The translations under genes were made by a program, and so were the position numbers. DNA of 64,000 bases from Clostridia bacterium (lineage in GTDB: Bacteria > Bacillota > Clostridia > Oscillospirales > Acutalibacteraceae): positions 29,205 through 93,204 of the forward strand of contig JAFQON010000042.1 in NCBI GenBank assembly GCA_017403185.1. Direction: 5' to 3'. Below the pieces are notes generated by a model. The model made no database searches. It saw only the letters and a program-made list of their open reading frames with translations, and had not been told where the DNA came from. This document shows, piece by piece, positions 50,379 through 59,753 of this stretch (position 1 is the first letter of the stretch; the number at the start of each line of letters is the position of its first letter).

Positions 50379-51686
50379 ATGGCAGTAACAATCAACGGAG
50401 TTGAGGCGGGCAGCATTGCCGCCAAAAAAAGAATATCGGCAGGCGACAGGCTTTTGAGCATCAACGGCAATGCAATCAATGATGTGCTTGATTACCGCTT
50501 TTATATCAACGACACAAAGCTTCTGCTTTCGCTTGAAACGGCACAGGGCAAATCAAAGCTTGTTCTGATAAAGAAAGATGAATTTAAGGACATAGGGCTT
50601 GAATTTGAAACCTATCTTATGGACAGGCAGAGAAGCTGCAAAAACAAGTGCATTTTCTGCTTTATTGACCAGCTTCCCAAGGGGCTGCGTAAGAGCCTTT
50701 ATTTTAAAGACGACGATTCAAGGCTTTCGTTCCTTTTCGGCAATTATATAACGCTTACCAACCTCACCGACGAAGAGGCTGAACGGATAATAAAAATGCA
50801 CATCAGCCCCGTGAATGTTTCCGTGCAGACGATGAATCCCGAACTTCGGGTCAAGATGATGGCAAACCCCAAGGCGGGCGAGTCGCTTAAGTATCTGCGC
50901 AAATTTGCCGGTGCAGGCATCACTCTCAACACTCAGCTTGTGCTTTGCCCCGATATAAACGACGGCAAGGAGCTTGAATTCAGCCTCAACGAGCTTTCAA
51001 AGCTTTACCCCGCTGTGCAAAGTATTGCGGCGGTTCCCGTAGGTCTTTCTGACCACAGAGAAGGTCTTTATCCGCTTAAGCCTTACACAGAGAAAACGGC
51101 GGGCGAAGCGATAGATATAATTGACCGATTCAACGAAAAATTCAAAGAGGAGCACGGCGAAATCATCGCATATGCGGCGGATGAATTTTATCTTAAAGCC
51201 AAAAGACCCATGCCCGATGCGGATTATTACAACGGCTTTCCGCAGCTTGAAAACGGTGTAGGCATGTGGGCTCTTCTCAAAGACGAATTTGAAGCGGCTC
51301 TCGACGATTGCAAGCTGACAAAGCTCAGCCGCAAGGTTACCGTTGTAACGGGTGAGGCTGCATATCCGTTGATTTCGGAGCTTTCAAAAAAAGCCGAGAA
51401 TAAAATCAAAGGTCTTTCGGTTCAGGTCGTGCCCGTTAAAAACAAATTGCTCGGCAGCATGATAACCGTTTCGGGTTTGCTGTGCGGAAGTGATATTGCG
51501 GATGCGCTGAGCGGTTTGAGTTTAGGTGATGAGCTTATAATTCCGCCAAACTGTCTGAGAAGTGAGGGCGATATGTTCCTTGACGATATGACGGTAGACG
51601 GACTTTCGGATAAATTAGGAGTTAAGATTACACAAAACGGCAGCAGCGGAGAGGATTTGCTCTCTGCTTTGACAGGAGGGATATAA
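50379..51686 (+). CDS. DUF512 family radical SAM-like protein with PDZ domain
   Basis: A 435-residue conserved protein usually found next to der in Clostridia. Residues 1-55 are a PDZ-like domain (IAAKKRISAGDRLLSINGN), then the cluster motif C-x3-C-x2-C in RSCKNKCIFCFIDQLPKG, a radical SAM-like barrel and the C-terminal DUF512 domain. The biochemical function is not known. The ATG follows AGGTGAAGG. Its stop codon directly abuts the der start, so translation is coupled. Confidence 0.9.
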   Translation: MAVTINGVEAGSIAAKKRISAGDRLLSINGNAINDVLDYRFYINDTKLLLSLETAQGKSKLVLIKKDEFKDIGLEFETYLMDRQRSCKNKCIFCFIDQLPKGLRKSLYFKDDDSRLSFLFGNYITLTNLTDEEAERIIKMHISPVNVSVQTMNPELRVKMMANPKAGESLKYLRKFAGAGITLNTQLVLCPDINDGKELEFSLNELSKLYPAVQSIAAVPVGLSDHREGLYPLKPYTEKTAGEAIDIIDRFNEKFKEEHGEIIAYAADEFYLKAKRPMPDADYYNGFPQLENGVGMWALLKDEFEAALDDCKLTKLSRKVTVVTGEAAYPLISELSKKAENKIKGLSVQVVPVKNKLLGSMITVSGLLCGSDIADALSGLSLGDELIIPPNCLRSEGDMFLDDMTVDGLSDKLGVKITQNGSSGEDLLSALTGGI

Positions 51687-53015
51687 ATGTCAAACAATGT
51701 TGTGGCTATAGTCGGCAGACCCAATGTCGGCAAATCAACGCTTTTCAATAAACTTGTGGGCGCAAGGCTTTCTATCGTAGACGATACTCCGGGCGTTACC
51801 CGTGACAGAATCTACGGCGAATGCGAGTGGCTCAACAGGCACTTTATGCTTATTGATACGGGCGGTATTGAGCCCTATTCGGATGATGTTATTCTCAAAC
51901 AGATGAGAAGGCAGGCTCAGCTTGCGATAGACAGTGCAAATGTAATCATTCTTGTTACGGATATCCGTTCGGGTGTTGTTGCAACCGACAGCGAAGTTGC
52001 CGCAATGCTTCAGAAGAGCGGCAAGCCCGTTGTGCTCTGCGTTAACAAATGCGATACTCCGGGTGAATTGCCTCCCGATTTCTATGAATTCTATAATCTC
52101 GGTCTGGGCGATCCCATTCCCGTTTCATCCGTTCACGGTATGGGCACGGGTGACCTTCTTGATGAGGTGCTCAAATATCTTCCCGATGCGGCGGCAGAGG
52201 AAGAAGAGGCTGACGCAATCAAGGTTGCCGTTATCGGCAAGCCCAATGCAGGCAAATCTTCGCTTGTCAATGCCGTTCTCGGTGAGGACAGAATGATTGT
52301 TTCCGATATCGCAGGCACAACGAGAGATGCAACGGATTCAATTGTTGAGAATGAACACGGAAAATTTGTGTTTATCGACACAGCGGGTCTGCGCCGTAAA
52401 AGCAAGGTGTATGACCAGATAGAAAAATACTCGGTTATCAGAGCGAGAATGGCAGTTGAAAGAGCTCAGGTGTGCGTTATCATGATTGACGCAACGGAGG
52501 GCTTCACAGAGCAGGATTCAAAGGTTGCGGGCATTGCCCACGAAATGGGCAAGGGCTGCATTATCGCCGTTAACAAGTGGGACGCCGTTGAAAAAGACGG
52601 CAAAACCATGGACAGCATGAGAAAGCAGCTTATGAAGGATTTTGCTTTCATGTCATATGCCCCCATTATATTTATTTCCGCCAAAGAAAAAATCAGGCTT
52701 GACCGTTTGTTTGAACTCATAAAGTTTGTTGACACTCAGAATGCAATGCGCATTTCAACGGGCAAGCTCAACGATGTGCTTGCGGATGCAACTGCAAGAG
52801 TGCAGCCGCCTTCGGATAAGGGTAAGAGGCTTAAGATTTACTATATGACTCAGGCCTCCACAAGACCGCCCACATTTGTTTGCTTTGTTAATAATGCGGA
52901 GCTTTTCCACTACAGCTATCAGCGATATCTTGATAATCAGATAAGAGAAATTTTCGGCCTTGAGGGTACACCCACAAGAATGGTAGTGCGTGAAAGAGAG
53001 TCAAACAAGAAATGA
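51687..53015 (+). CDS. der: Ribosome biogenesis GTPase Der
   Basis: A 442-residue GTPase with two consecutive G domains, needed for 50S assembly. First domain: GRPNVGKSTLFNK, DTGG, NKCD; second domain: GKPNAGKSSLVNAVLGE, DTAG, NKWD; a KH-like C-terminal domain follows. The ATG starts at the base after the previous stop, preceded by ACAGGAGGG. The end overlaps ruvC by four bases (ATGA). Confidence 0.97.
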   Translation: MSNNVVAIVGRPNVGKSTLFNKLVGARLSIVDDTPGVTRDRIYGECEWLNRHFMLIDTGGIEPYSDDVILKQMRRQAQLAIDSANVIILVTDIRSGVVATDSEVAAMLQKSGKPVVLCVNKCDTPGELPPDFYEFYNLGLGDPIPVSSVHGMGTGDLLDEVLKYLPDAAAEEEEADAIKVAVIGKPNAGKSSLVNAVLGEDRMIVSDIAGTTRDATDSIVENEHGKFVFIDTAGLRRKSKVYDQIEKYSVIRARMAVERAQVCVIMIDATEGFTEQDSKVAGIAHEMGKGCIIAVNKWDAVEKDGKTMDSMRKQLMKDFAFMSYAPIIFISAKEKIRLDRLFELIKFVDTQNAMRISTGKLNDVLADATARVQPPSDKGKRLKIYYMTQASTRPPTFVCFVNNAELFHYSYQRYLDNQIREIFGLEGTPTRMVVRERESNKK

Positions 53016-53512
53016 TAGTTTTGGGAATTGACCCCGGCTATGCGATAGTCGGCTACGGGGTTGTTGAGTATCACAACAACCACTTCAGAGTGCTTGATTA
53101 CGGTGCGATAACCACCGAGGCACACACTCCGTTCAACGAAAGGCTTGAGCGGATTTATGACTGTGCGTGTATGCTCATTGCAAGATATAATCCCGATGCA
53201 ATGGCGATTGAAAAGCTGTTTTTCAACACCAATCAGAAAACGGCAATTGATGTTGCTCAGGCAAGAGGAACTCTTGTGCTTGCGGCGCAGAAGGCGAAAA
53301 TGCCTATTTTTGAATATACACCGCTTCAGGTGAAGCAGAGTGTTGTAGGCTACGGCAGGGCGGAGAAAAAGCAGGTGCAGGAGATGACGAGGGTAATGCT
53401 GAATCTTGAAAAGATTCCAAAGCCCGATGATGCCGCAGACGCCCTTGCAATGGCAATCTGCCATTGCCACAGCGCAGGTTCGCTTATAGGCTCGCTGAAA
53501 AATCGCTATTAA
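53012..53512 (+). CDS. ruvC: Holliday junction resolvase RuvC
   Basis: Endonuclease that cuts Holliday junctions, 166 residues. The acidic active-site residues lie in LGIDPGYAIVGYG (Asp), AIEKLFF (Glu) and DAADALAMAICH (Asp pair). The ATG overlaps the der stop (ATGA). It begins a ruvC-ruvA-ruvB set; the first gap contains a 20-base perfect palindrome. Confidence 0.96.
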   Translation: MIVLGIDPGYAIVGYGVVEYHNNHFRVLDYGAITTEAHTPFNERLERIYDCACMLIARYNPDAMAIEKLFFNTNQKTAIDVAQARGTLVLAAQKAKMPIFEYTPLQVKQSVVGYGRAEKKQVQEMTRVMLNLEKIPKPDDAADALAMAICHCHSAGSLIGSLKNRY

Positions 53513-53519
53513 TTTGTAG

Positions 53520-53539
53520 GGGCGATTCACGAATCGCCC
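53520..53539. repeat. Short GC-rich palindrome between ruvC and ruvA
   Basis: GGGCGATTC, AC, GAATCGCCC: a perfect 9-bp inverted repeat inside the 44-base gap, flanked by TTTGTAG and GCAAAGGAG. There is no T-run, so it is not a terminator. It looks like a REP-type palindromic element or an mRNA hairpin that affects ruvA translation. Confidence 0.7.
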
Positions 53540-53556
53540 GCAAAGGAGCTTAGTTT

Positions 53557-54165
53557 ATGTTCTATAGTTTAACAGGTACGGTTGTTTATGCCGATGAAAG
53601 CAGCGTTGCAATTGATTGCTCAGGCGTTGCATTCAGGCTTTTTACAACGGGTAACACACTCAGAAAATGTGCCCCTGTCGGCGAGGTGCAGACTCTTTAT
53701 ACCCATCTCAATGTGAGAGAGGATGCGCTCGACCTTTTCGGCTTTGCGGAGAAAAGCGAGCTCGACTGCTTCAAAATGCTCACAAGCGTTTCGGGCGTGG
53801 GACCCAAGGCGGCTCTTGCAATTCTTTCTCAGCTTACTCCCGATATGCTTGCAGTGAGTGTTGCGGGCGGAGATGTGAAGGCGATAACCGCCGCTCAGGG
53901 CGTAGGTCCCAAGATTGCACAGAGAGTTGTGCTTGAGCTCAAGGGTAAGCTCAACGGCTTTGCAACAAGCTCCGAAACTCTCGGCAACATTGCCGCCGCC
54001 CAGAAGGCAACCGTAAGCTATGCAGGCGAGGATGCGGTCAACGCACTCGTTATGCTCGGCTACAGCAAGTCCGAGGCAAGCATAGCAGTCGGCAGGCTCG
54101 ACGGCAACCTTTCAACCGAAGAAATGATAAAGCAGGCACTCAAACAGCTTGCAAAGAATTTTTAA
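53557..54165 (+). CDS. ruvA: Holliday junction helicase subunit RuvA
   Basis: A 202-residue tetrameric subunit that binds Holliday junctions and loads RuvB. It has the N-terminal OB domain (MFYSLTGTVVYADESS), two helix-hairpin-helix motifs (SVSGVGPKAALAIL and AAQGVGPKIAQRVV) and the C-terminal RuvB-contact domain (DAVNALVMLGYSKSEA). The ATG follows AAAGGAG. ruvB follows after 15 bases. Confidence 0.97.
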   Translation: MFYSLTGTVVYADESSVAIDCSGVAFRLFTTGNTLRKCAPVGEVQTLYTHLNVREDALDLFGFAEKSELDCFKMLTSVSGVGPKAALAILSQLTPDMLAVSVAGGDVKAITAAQGVGPKIAQRVVLELKGKLNGFATSSETLGNIAAAQKATVSYAGEDAVNALVMLGYSKSEASIAVGRLDGNLSTEEMIKQALKQLAKNF

Positions 54166-54180
54166 TGCAGGGGGATAATT

Positions 54181-55212
54181 ATGGATTTTGATTTTGAAAA
54201 CAGAATAGTTGCTCCCGAATTTTCCTCCTCGGAAGATAACGATATAGAAATTTCTCTCAGACCGAAGGTTTTGGGTGAATATATCGGTCAGGATAAAGTC
54301 AAAGAAAATCTTTCAATATATATTGAAGCGGCACGCCGCAGAAACGAACCGCTCGACCATGTTTTGCTTTACGGTCCTCCGGGTCTCGGCAAAACAACGC
54401 TTGCGGGAATCATTGCAAACGAAATGGGAGTAAACTTCCGTGTCACAAGCGGCCCCGCAATCGAAAAGCCGGGTGATTTGGCGGCGCTTCTCACAAACCT
54501 CAACGAAGGCGATGTGCTTTTCATTGACGAAATCCACCGCCTTTCAAGAGCTGTTGAAGAAGTGCTTTACCCCGCAATGGAGGATAATGTGCTTGATATC
54601 ATCATCGGCAAGGGTCCTTCCGCTCGCTCAATCCGCCTTGATTTGCATAAGTTTACTCTTGTCGGCGCAACCACAAGAGCGGGTCAGCTCAGTGCACCGC
54701 TGCGTGACCGTTTCGGTATGCTTCTCAGGCTTGAAATGTATACCCCCGAGCAGCTTTCAAGCATCGTAAACAGAAGTGCAGGCATTCTCGGCATTGATAT
54801 AGACCCCGAGGGTGCGCTTGAAATCGCTTCACGCTCAAGAGGCACACCACGAATTGCAAACAGACTTCTCAAACGGGCAAGAGACTTTGCACAGGTTATG
54901 TGTGAGGGAGAAATCACAAAAGAGGCTTCATCTCTTGCTCTTGACAGAATGGAAATTGATGAATTGGGTCTCGATTCAATTGACAGGCTCATTCTTAAAA
55001 CAATGATAAAGAATTATAACGGCGGCCCCGTCGGCCTTGAAACCATTGCGGCGGCAATCGGCGAAGAAGCCGTTACCATTGAGGATGTATATGAGCCTTA
55101 TCTTATGCAGGTCGGCTTCCTCAGCCGTACTCCGAGGGGCAGAACGGTAACTCCTGCAGGCTATGCGCATCTCGGAATGACGATGCCGGGTCAGCAGAGA
55201 TTGGATGTGTAA
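54181..55212 (+). CDS. ruvB: Holliday junction helicase ATPase RuvB
   Basis: A 343-residue AAA+ motor for branch migration. Walker A is [11 protein letters not shown], Walker B is LFIDEIHRL, sensor 1 is GATTRAG with arginine finger region, and the winged-helix C-terminus includes [19 protein letters not shown]. The ATG follows AGGGGGATA. The methyltransferase gene starts inside its last codons. Confidence 0.98.
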   Translation: MDFDFENRIVAPEFSSSEDNDIEISLRPKVLGEYIGQDKVKENLSIYIEAARRRNEPLDHVLLYGPPGLGKTTLAGIIANEMGVNFRVTSGPAIEKPGDLAALLTNLNEGDVLFIDEIHRLSRAVEEVLYPAMEDNVLDIIIGKGPSARSIRLDLHKFTLVGATTRAGQLSAPLRDRFGMLLRLEMYTPEQLSSIVNRSAGILGIDIDPEGALEIASRSRGTPRIANRLLKRARDFAQVMCEGEITKEASSLALDRMEIDELGLDSIDRLILKTMIKNYNGGPVGLETIAAAIGEEAVTIEDVYEPYLMQVGFLSRTPRGRTVTPAGYAHLGMTMPGQQRLDV

Positions 55213-56095
55213 AAATATGAGAAAAGCAGATAATTGGATTGACTATGAGCTTATAGACTGTTCCGACGGCGAAAGGCTTGAAAGATGGGGAGATATAATC
55301 CTTGTGCGCCCCGACCCTCAGGTTATCTGGAAAACGCCGAAGGAAAATCCGCTCTGGTTCAATCCCCACGCAATATATAACCGCTCAAATACGGGCGGCG
55401 GAAGCTGGAGAGTATGCAAAAAAATGCCCGATGTGTGGCAGATTTCTCTTGATGAGCTTAAATTCAACATCAAAACAATGGGCTTCAAGCACACGGGTCT
55501 TTTCCCGGAGCAGGCAGTCAATTGGAAAATGACCGCAGATATAATCAAAAATGCGGGCAGACCCGTCAAGGTGCTTAATCTTTTTGCTTACACAGGCGGC
55601 GCAACCGTTGCCGCACTCAATGCGGGCGCAAGCGTAACCCATGTTGACGCTTCAAAGGGCATGACCCTCTGGGCAAAGGAAAACGCAGCTGCAAGCAGGC
55701 TTTCCGATGCTCCCGTAAGATGGCTTGTTGATGACTGCATAAAGTTTGTTCAGCGAGAAATCAGAAGAGGCAATAAATACGATATTATCATTATGGACCC
55801 GCCGTCATACGGCAGAGGCCCGGGCGGCGAAGTGTGGAAGCTTGAAAACGAGGTTTACGGCTTTGTTGAGCTTTGCTCACAGCTTCTGAGCGAGGAGTCG
55901 CTGATGGTGCTTATCAATTCATACACAACGGGTCTTTCACCGAGCGTTATGGAATATATTCTCGGCGAAACCGTGCAGAAGCAGTTCGGCGGCACAACGA
56001 GCAGCGATGAAATAGGTATACCCGTTTCGTCAAAGCCGGGCAGAGTGCTTCCCTGCGGCGCAAGTGCGATATGGCTTGGCAAAAGTGTAAAATAA
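55205..56095 (+). CDS. Class I SAM-dependent (rRNA-type) methyltransferase
   Basis: A 296-residue methyltransferase of the COG1092/Methyltrans_SAM type. It has the [14 protein letters not shown] block, SAM motif [21 protein letters not shown], motif II VDASKGM and the catalytic [14 protein letters not shown]. Such proteins often methylate cytosine or guanine in rRNA; the exact target is not known. The ATG at 55205 overlaps the ruvB stop; an ATG at 55217 is an alternative. Confidence 0.85.
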   Translation: MCKNMRKADNWIDYELIDCSDGERLERWGDIILVRPDPQVIWKTPKENPLWFNPHAIYNRSNTGGGSWRVCKKMPDVWQISLDELKFNIKTMGFKHTGLFPEQAVNWKMTADIIKNAGRPVKVLNLFAYTGGATVAALNAGASVTHVDASKGMTLWAKENAAASRLSDAPVRWLVDDCIKFVQREIRRGNKYDIIIMDPPSYGRGPGGEVWKLENEVYGFVELCSQLLSEESLMVLINSYTTGLSPSVMEYILGETVQKQFGGTTSSDEIGIPVSSKPGRVLPCGASAIWLGKSVK

Positions 56096-56109
56096 AAGGG
56101 GGACTCGTC

Positions 56110-56457
56110 TTGAGGTTTAGAGATATTTCGAGTATAGCCGTTTTTTTTATTATCGGAATTTTTATGGTTGCTAAACTCGGCGGACAGGGCAGAATCATAG
56201 GACTGTTGTTTATTGCAACAGGTGTAGTTTTTCTGATAATTACGCTTAAAGAAAACGGCATCATCAAAAAGCGAGTCAAAGAGTCAGATGAAGATGAAAT
56301 TGACGAAAGAGATGCCGAAATAATCAGGCAAGCAGAAGAAATTGAGAAACTTGAAGAATATGATGTTGACAGCGGACTTGAATACTGTGCCTGTTGCGGA
56401 AATTATTCCGTGAAAGACGGCAGATGTGAGAGCTGCGGAGAAAAAGTGACAGAATAA
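56110..56457 (+). CDS. Small membrane protein with C-terminal zinc ribbon
   Basis: A 115-residue protein. Residues about 1-50 contain two hydrophobic helices (SSIAVFFIIGIFMVAKLGG; IIGLLFIATGVVFLIITL), then an acidic helical stretch (DEDEIDERDAEIIRQAEEIE) and a four-cysteine zinc ribbon (CACCGNYSVKDGRCESCGE). The function is unknown. I start at the TTG at 56110, since AAGGGGGA precedes it; upstream in-frame codons lie within the methyltransferase gene. It sits between the methyltransferase and ecfA genes. Confidence 0.65.
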   Translation: MRFRDISSIAVFFIIGIFMVAKLGGQGRIIGLLFIATGVVFLIITLKENGIIKKRVKESDEDEIDERDAEIIRQAEEIEKLEEYDVDSGLEYCACCGNYSVKDGRCESCGEKVTE

Positions 56458-56475
56458 TTTTTACAGGATTTTACT

Positions 56476-57327
56476 ATGAGCGATAAAATTATTGAATTTG
56501 ATAATGTGACATTTATATATGATGCCGATGACGAGGAGTCGGCGGTGCAGGCGTATCCTGCTCTTACCGATGTGAGCCTTGCAATCAACAAGGGCGAATT
56601 TGTTGCCGTGCTCGGTCATAACGGCTCGGGCAAAAGCACCCTTGCAAAGCTTTGCAATGCAATTCTTGAGCCTACTAAGGGCACGGTATCGGTTAAAGGC
56701 ATTGTGCCCGATACCGAAGAGAAGGCGGATGAAGTGCGCCGCATAGTCGGTATGGTTTTTCAGAATCCCGATAACCAGATTGTTGCAACGATTGTTGAGG
56801 ATGATGTTGCCTTCGGCCCCGAAAATCTCGGCATTGAGCCTGCTGAAATCAGAAGAAGAGTTGACGATGCGCTGAAATGCGTCAATATGTATGATTTCCG
56901 CCACAGAGAGCCTCACAAGCTTTCCGGCGGTCAGAAGCAGCGAGTTGCCATTGCGGGCGTAATTGCAATGCAGACCGAGTGCATAGTGCTTGATGAGCCC
57001 ACCGCTATGCTTGACCCCATGGGCAGGGATGAGGTTATGCAGACGGTTAAACGCCTCAACAAAGAAATGGGCATAACCGTTGTGCTTGTCACTCATTTTA
57101 TGGATGAAGCCGTGCAGGCTGACAGAGTTGTGGTTATTGACGGCGGCAGAATGGTTATGGACGGAACCCCAAAAGAGGTTTTCTCTCAGGTTGAAAAGCT
57201 CAGGGGCTACGGTCTTGATGTGCCGCAGTCAACGGAGCTTTGCCACAATCTCGGCATAAAAGAGGGCGTGCTTGATGTTGATGAATGTGTTGACGAAATC
57301 GCGCGCAGATTGGGAGGTGCCGTATGA
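56476..57327 (+). CDS. ecfA1: ECF transporter ATPase subunit EcfA1
   Basis: ATP-binding subunit of the group II energy-coupling-factor transporter for vitamins, cofactors or metals. The 283-residue protein has Walker A GHNGSGKSTLAKL, Q-loop QNPDNQIVATIVEDD typical of EcfA, signature LSGGQKQRVAIAG and Walker B CIVLDEPTAMLDP. A ribosome site precedes the ATG only weakly (ACAGGA). Its stop overlaps ecfA2 by four bases. Confidence 0.95.
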   Translation: MSDKIIEFDNVTFIYDADDEESAVQAYPALTDVSLAINKGEFVAVLGHNGSGKSTLAKLCNAILEPTKGTVSVKGIVPDTEEKADEVRRIVGMVFQNPDNQIVATIVEDDVAFGPENLGIEPAEIRRRVDDALKCVNMYDFRHREPHKLSGGQKQRVAIAGVIAMQTECIVLDEPTAMLDPMGRDEVMQTVKRLNKEMGITVVLVTHFMDEAVQADRVVVIDGGRMVMDGTPKEVFSQVEKLRGYGLDVPQSTELCHNLGIKEGVLDVDECVDEIARRLGGAV

Positions 57328-58190
57328 GCTATGCAATTGAAACGGTAAATCTTACCCATTATTACTCAAAGGGCACCGTGCAGCAGGTTGCCGCAATAAA
57401 TGATGTTAACCTGCAGATAGAAAAGGGCGAGCTTGTGGGTATTATCGGTCACACGGGCTCGGGCAAAAGCACCCTGATATCACATTTCAACGGGCTTCTG
57501 AAGCCTGACAGCGGCAAGGTGCTTGTTGACGGTGAGGATATCTGGAAAAACAAGGAAACCTTGAGGCAGTCACGCTTTAAGGTAGGTCTTTGCTTCCAGT
57601 ATCCCGAATATCAGCTTTTTGAAGAAACTGTTTATAAAGATATCGCCTTCGGTCCGAAGAACATGAAGCTTTCCGAGGCTGAAATAAAAGAAAGAGTGCT
57701 CCGTGCCGCAGAGTTCACGGGTGTCAAGCCCGAGCATCTCGGCAAATCGCCGTTTGACCTTTCCGGCGGCGAAAAAAGGCGTGCCGCCATTGCGGGTGTT
57801 ATGTCAATGGAGCCTCAGGTGCTTATTTTTGATGAGCCTGCCGCAGGTCTTGACCCCAAGGGCAGAAAAGACCTTGTAGAGCTTATAAAAAATTACAGAA
57901 AACAGACGGGCAGCACTGTGATTATCGTTTCCCACAGCATGGAGGATATCGCGGGCATGGCAGACCGTATAATCGTTATGAATAACTCAACCGTTGCCAT
58001 GCAGGGCAGCGTTGATGAGGTTTATTCAAGGGGCGATGAGCTTCGCTCAATGGGGCTCAATGTGCCTGAGATAACAGAGATTTTTGCGAAGCTGCGTGCA
58101 AAGGGAATCAATGTGCCCGCAAATGTTTATACTGTTGAGCAGGGCGAAAATATCCTTCGCACTCTCCTGAAAGGGGGTGCCGCAGTATGA
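57324..58190 (+). CDS. ecfA2: ECF transporter ATPase subunit EcfA2
   Basis: Second ATPase of the ECF module, 288 residues. Walker A is GHTGSGKSTLISH, the Q-loop QYPEYQLFEETVYKD, signature LSGGEKRRAAIAG and Walker B VLIFDEPAAGLDP. It overlaps ecfA1 (ATGA) and ecfT. The heterodimer of EcfA1 and EcfA2 with EcfT powers several substrate-binding S components; none is encoded in this window. Confidence 0.95.
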   Translation: MSYAIETVNLTHYYSKGTVQQVAAINDVNLQIEKGELVGIIGHTGSGKSTLISHFNGLLKPDSGKVLVDGEDIWKNKETLRQSRFKVGLCFQYPEYQLFEETVYKDIAFGPKNMKLSEAEIKERVLRAAEFTGVKPEHLGKSPFDLSGGEKRRAAIAGVMSMEPQVLIFDEPAAGLDPKGRKDLVELIKNYRKQTGSTVIIVSHSMEDIAGMADRIIVMNNSTVAMQGSVDEVYSRGDELRSMGLNVPEITEIFAKLRAKGINVPANVYTVEQGENILRTLLKGGAAV

Positions 58191-59002
58191 TAAGAGATAT
58201 CACAATCGGTCAGTATTACCCCGGCAAATCCGTGCTTCACAGGCTCGACCCGAGAATGAAGCTGATTCTCACCTTCGGGCTTATTGTGGTTATATTCCTT
58301 TGCAAAAGCTTCTTTTCACTCGGTCTGATTGCGCTCACGGCGGTTTTTGCAGCGATAATTTCAAGAGTGCCTGCAAAGATGATTCTCAAGAGCCTTAAGC
58401 CTATTGTCATTATCCTGCTTTTTACGGCGGTGCTGAATATTATCTACACCGAGGGCGGTACGGTCTATTTTGAAAAGTGGGGAATTGCCATAACGGAAAA
58501 AGGCATCAACACCGCCATATTCACCATGATAAGAATAGTGAGCCTTGTTGTTATCAGCTCACTTCTCACTTACACCACAACTCCCACCATGCTCACCGAT
58601 GCGATTGAAAGGCTGCTTTCTCCGCTCAAAATTTTCAAAATCAAGGTTCATACTCTTGCAATGATGATGACCCTTGCACTCAGGTTCATTCCCACTCTTA
58701 TTGAAGAGATAGACAGAATAATGAACGCTCAGAAGGCAAGGGGTGCGGACCTTGAAAGCGGCGGACTTGTTCAGCGTGCAAAGGCACTTGTGCCGATTTT
58801 CATTCCGCTTATGGTTTCGGCATTCAGAAGAGCTTATGAGCTTGCATTTGCAATGACCTGCCGCTGTTATACGGGCGGCGAGGGCAGAACAAGAATGAAG
58901 CAGATGAAGCTTAAGTTCAGAGATTTTGCCGCATTGTTTTTTCTTGTTGCCGTTACGGCGGGCGTGATATTCCTTAATATAAAATTTGAGGCGGTTATTT
59001 AA
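58187..59002 (+). CDS. ecfT: ECF transporter transmembrane subunit EcfT
   Basis: A 271-residue membrane scaffold with about six helices. The coupling motifs that bind the ATPases are visible: AQKARGADLESGG near residue 185 and the second RCYTGGEGRT near residue 225, a variant of the usual Ala-Arg-Gly. The ATG overlaps the ecfA2 stop (ATGA); truA starts at its last base. Confidence 0.94.
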   Translation: MIRDITIGQYYPGKSVLHRLDPRMKLILTFGLIVVIFLCKSFFSLGLIALTAVFAAIISRVPAKMILKSLKPIVIILLFTAVLNIIYTEGGTVYFEKWGIAITEKGINTAIFTMIRIVSLVVISSLLTYTTTPTMLTDAIERLLSPLKIFKIKVHTLAMMMTLALRFIPTLIEEIDRIMNAQKARGADLESGGLVQRAKALVPIFIPLMVSAFRRAYELAFAMTCRCYTGGEGRTRMKQMKLKFRDFAALFFLVAVTAGVIFLNIKFEAVI

Positions 59003-59736
59003 TGCGTAATTTGCTTTTGACAATTTCATTTGACGGCACGGCTTATCACGGCTGGCAGGTGCAGGAGAATGCGGTTACCGTTCAGCAGACCTTGCAGGAT
59101 GCCATGGAGCATATCTGCTCAAAGCGTGACAATGTTGTGGGCTGTTCAAGAACGGATGCGGGTGTTCACGCCAATATGTATTGCTGCAATATCCGCACGG
59201 AGAGTGCAATAGACTGCAAAAAGCTTGTCGGTGCGCTCAATGCAGTTTTACCACGTGACATTGCGGCGCTTGACTGCAAAGAGGTTGATTTTGACTTTCA
59301 CGCAAGGTATGACTGCAGGTCGAAGGAATATATTTATAAAATATGGAACTCACCCAACAAAAACCCGTTTCTTTATAACCACAGTCTGCATTACAAATAT
59401 CCGCTCGATGAAAACTTCCTTTCCGAGCAGGCAAAGGCATTTATCGGCACGCATCATTTTGATGCCTTCTGCGCCGCAGGCAGCAGCGTTGAGGATACAG
59501 AAAGAACTGTTATGAACGCCTGCGTTGAGCGTGAGGGCGATATGGTTATATTCAGGGTAGAGGCAGACGGATTCCTCTATAATATGGTCAGAATTATGAC
59601 AGGCACTCTGATTGACATTTCAAGAAAGAAAATACCTGCAGATTCAATAGAACAAATCATTCTTTCAAAAAACCGTTCTGCGGCAGGCTATACCGCCCCC
59701 GCACACGGGCTGTACCTTAATAAGATACATTATTAA
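59002..59736 (+). CDS. truA: tRNA pseudouridine synthase A
   Basis: A 244-residue enzyme that makes pseudouridine at positions 38-40 of tRNA anticodon arms. The catalytic Asp is in GCSRTDAGVHA; the ISFDGTAYHGWQ start and the GFLYNMVRIMTGTL block are canonical. It shares its first base with the ecfT stop. The ecfA1-ecfA2-ecfT-truA order is the usual Firmicutes one, but it lies far from the ribosomal genes (rplQ, rplM) that commonly flank it. Confidence 0.96.
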   Translation: MRNLLLTISFDGTAYHGWQVQENAVTVQQTLQDAMEHICSKRDNVVGCSRTDAGVHANMYCCNIRTESAIDCKKLVGALNAVLPRDIAALDCKEVDFDFHARYDCRSKEYIYKIWNSPNKNPFLYNHSLHYKYPLDENFLSEQAKAFIGTHHFDAFCAAGSSVEDTERTVMNACVEREGDMVIFRVEADGFLYNMVRIMTGTLIDISRKKIPADSIEQIILSKNRSAAGYTAPAHGLYLNKIHY

Positions 59737-59753
59737 TATAAGGAGGGCTGTTT

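Noticed and set aside
52937-53530. A 197-codon minus-strand frame across der and ruvC
   Set aside because: Antisense to two conserved genes with coupled start, so not a real gene.
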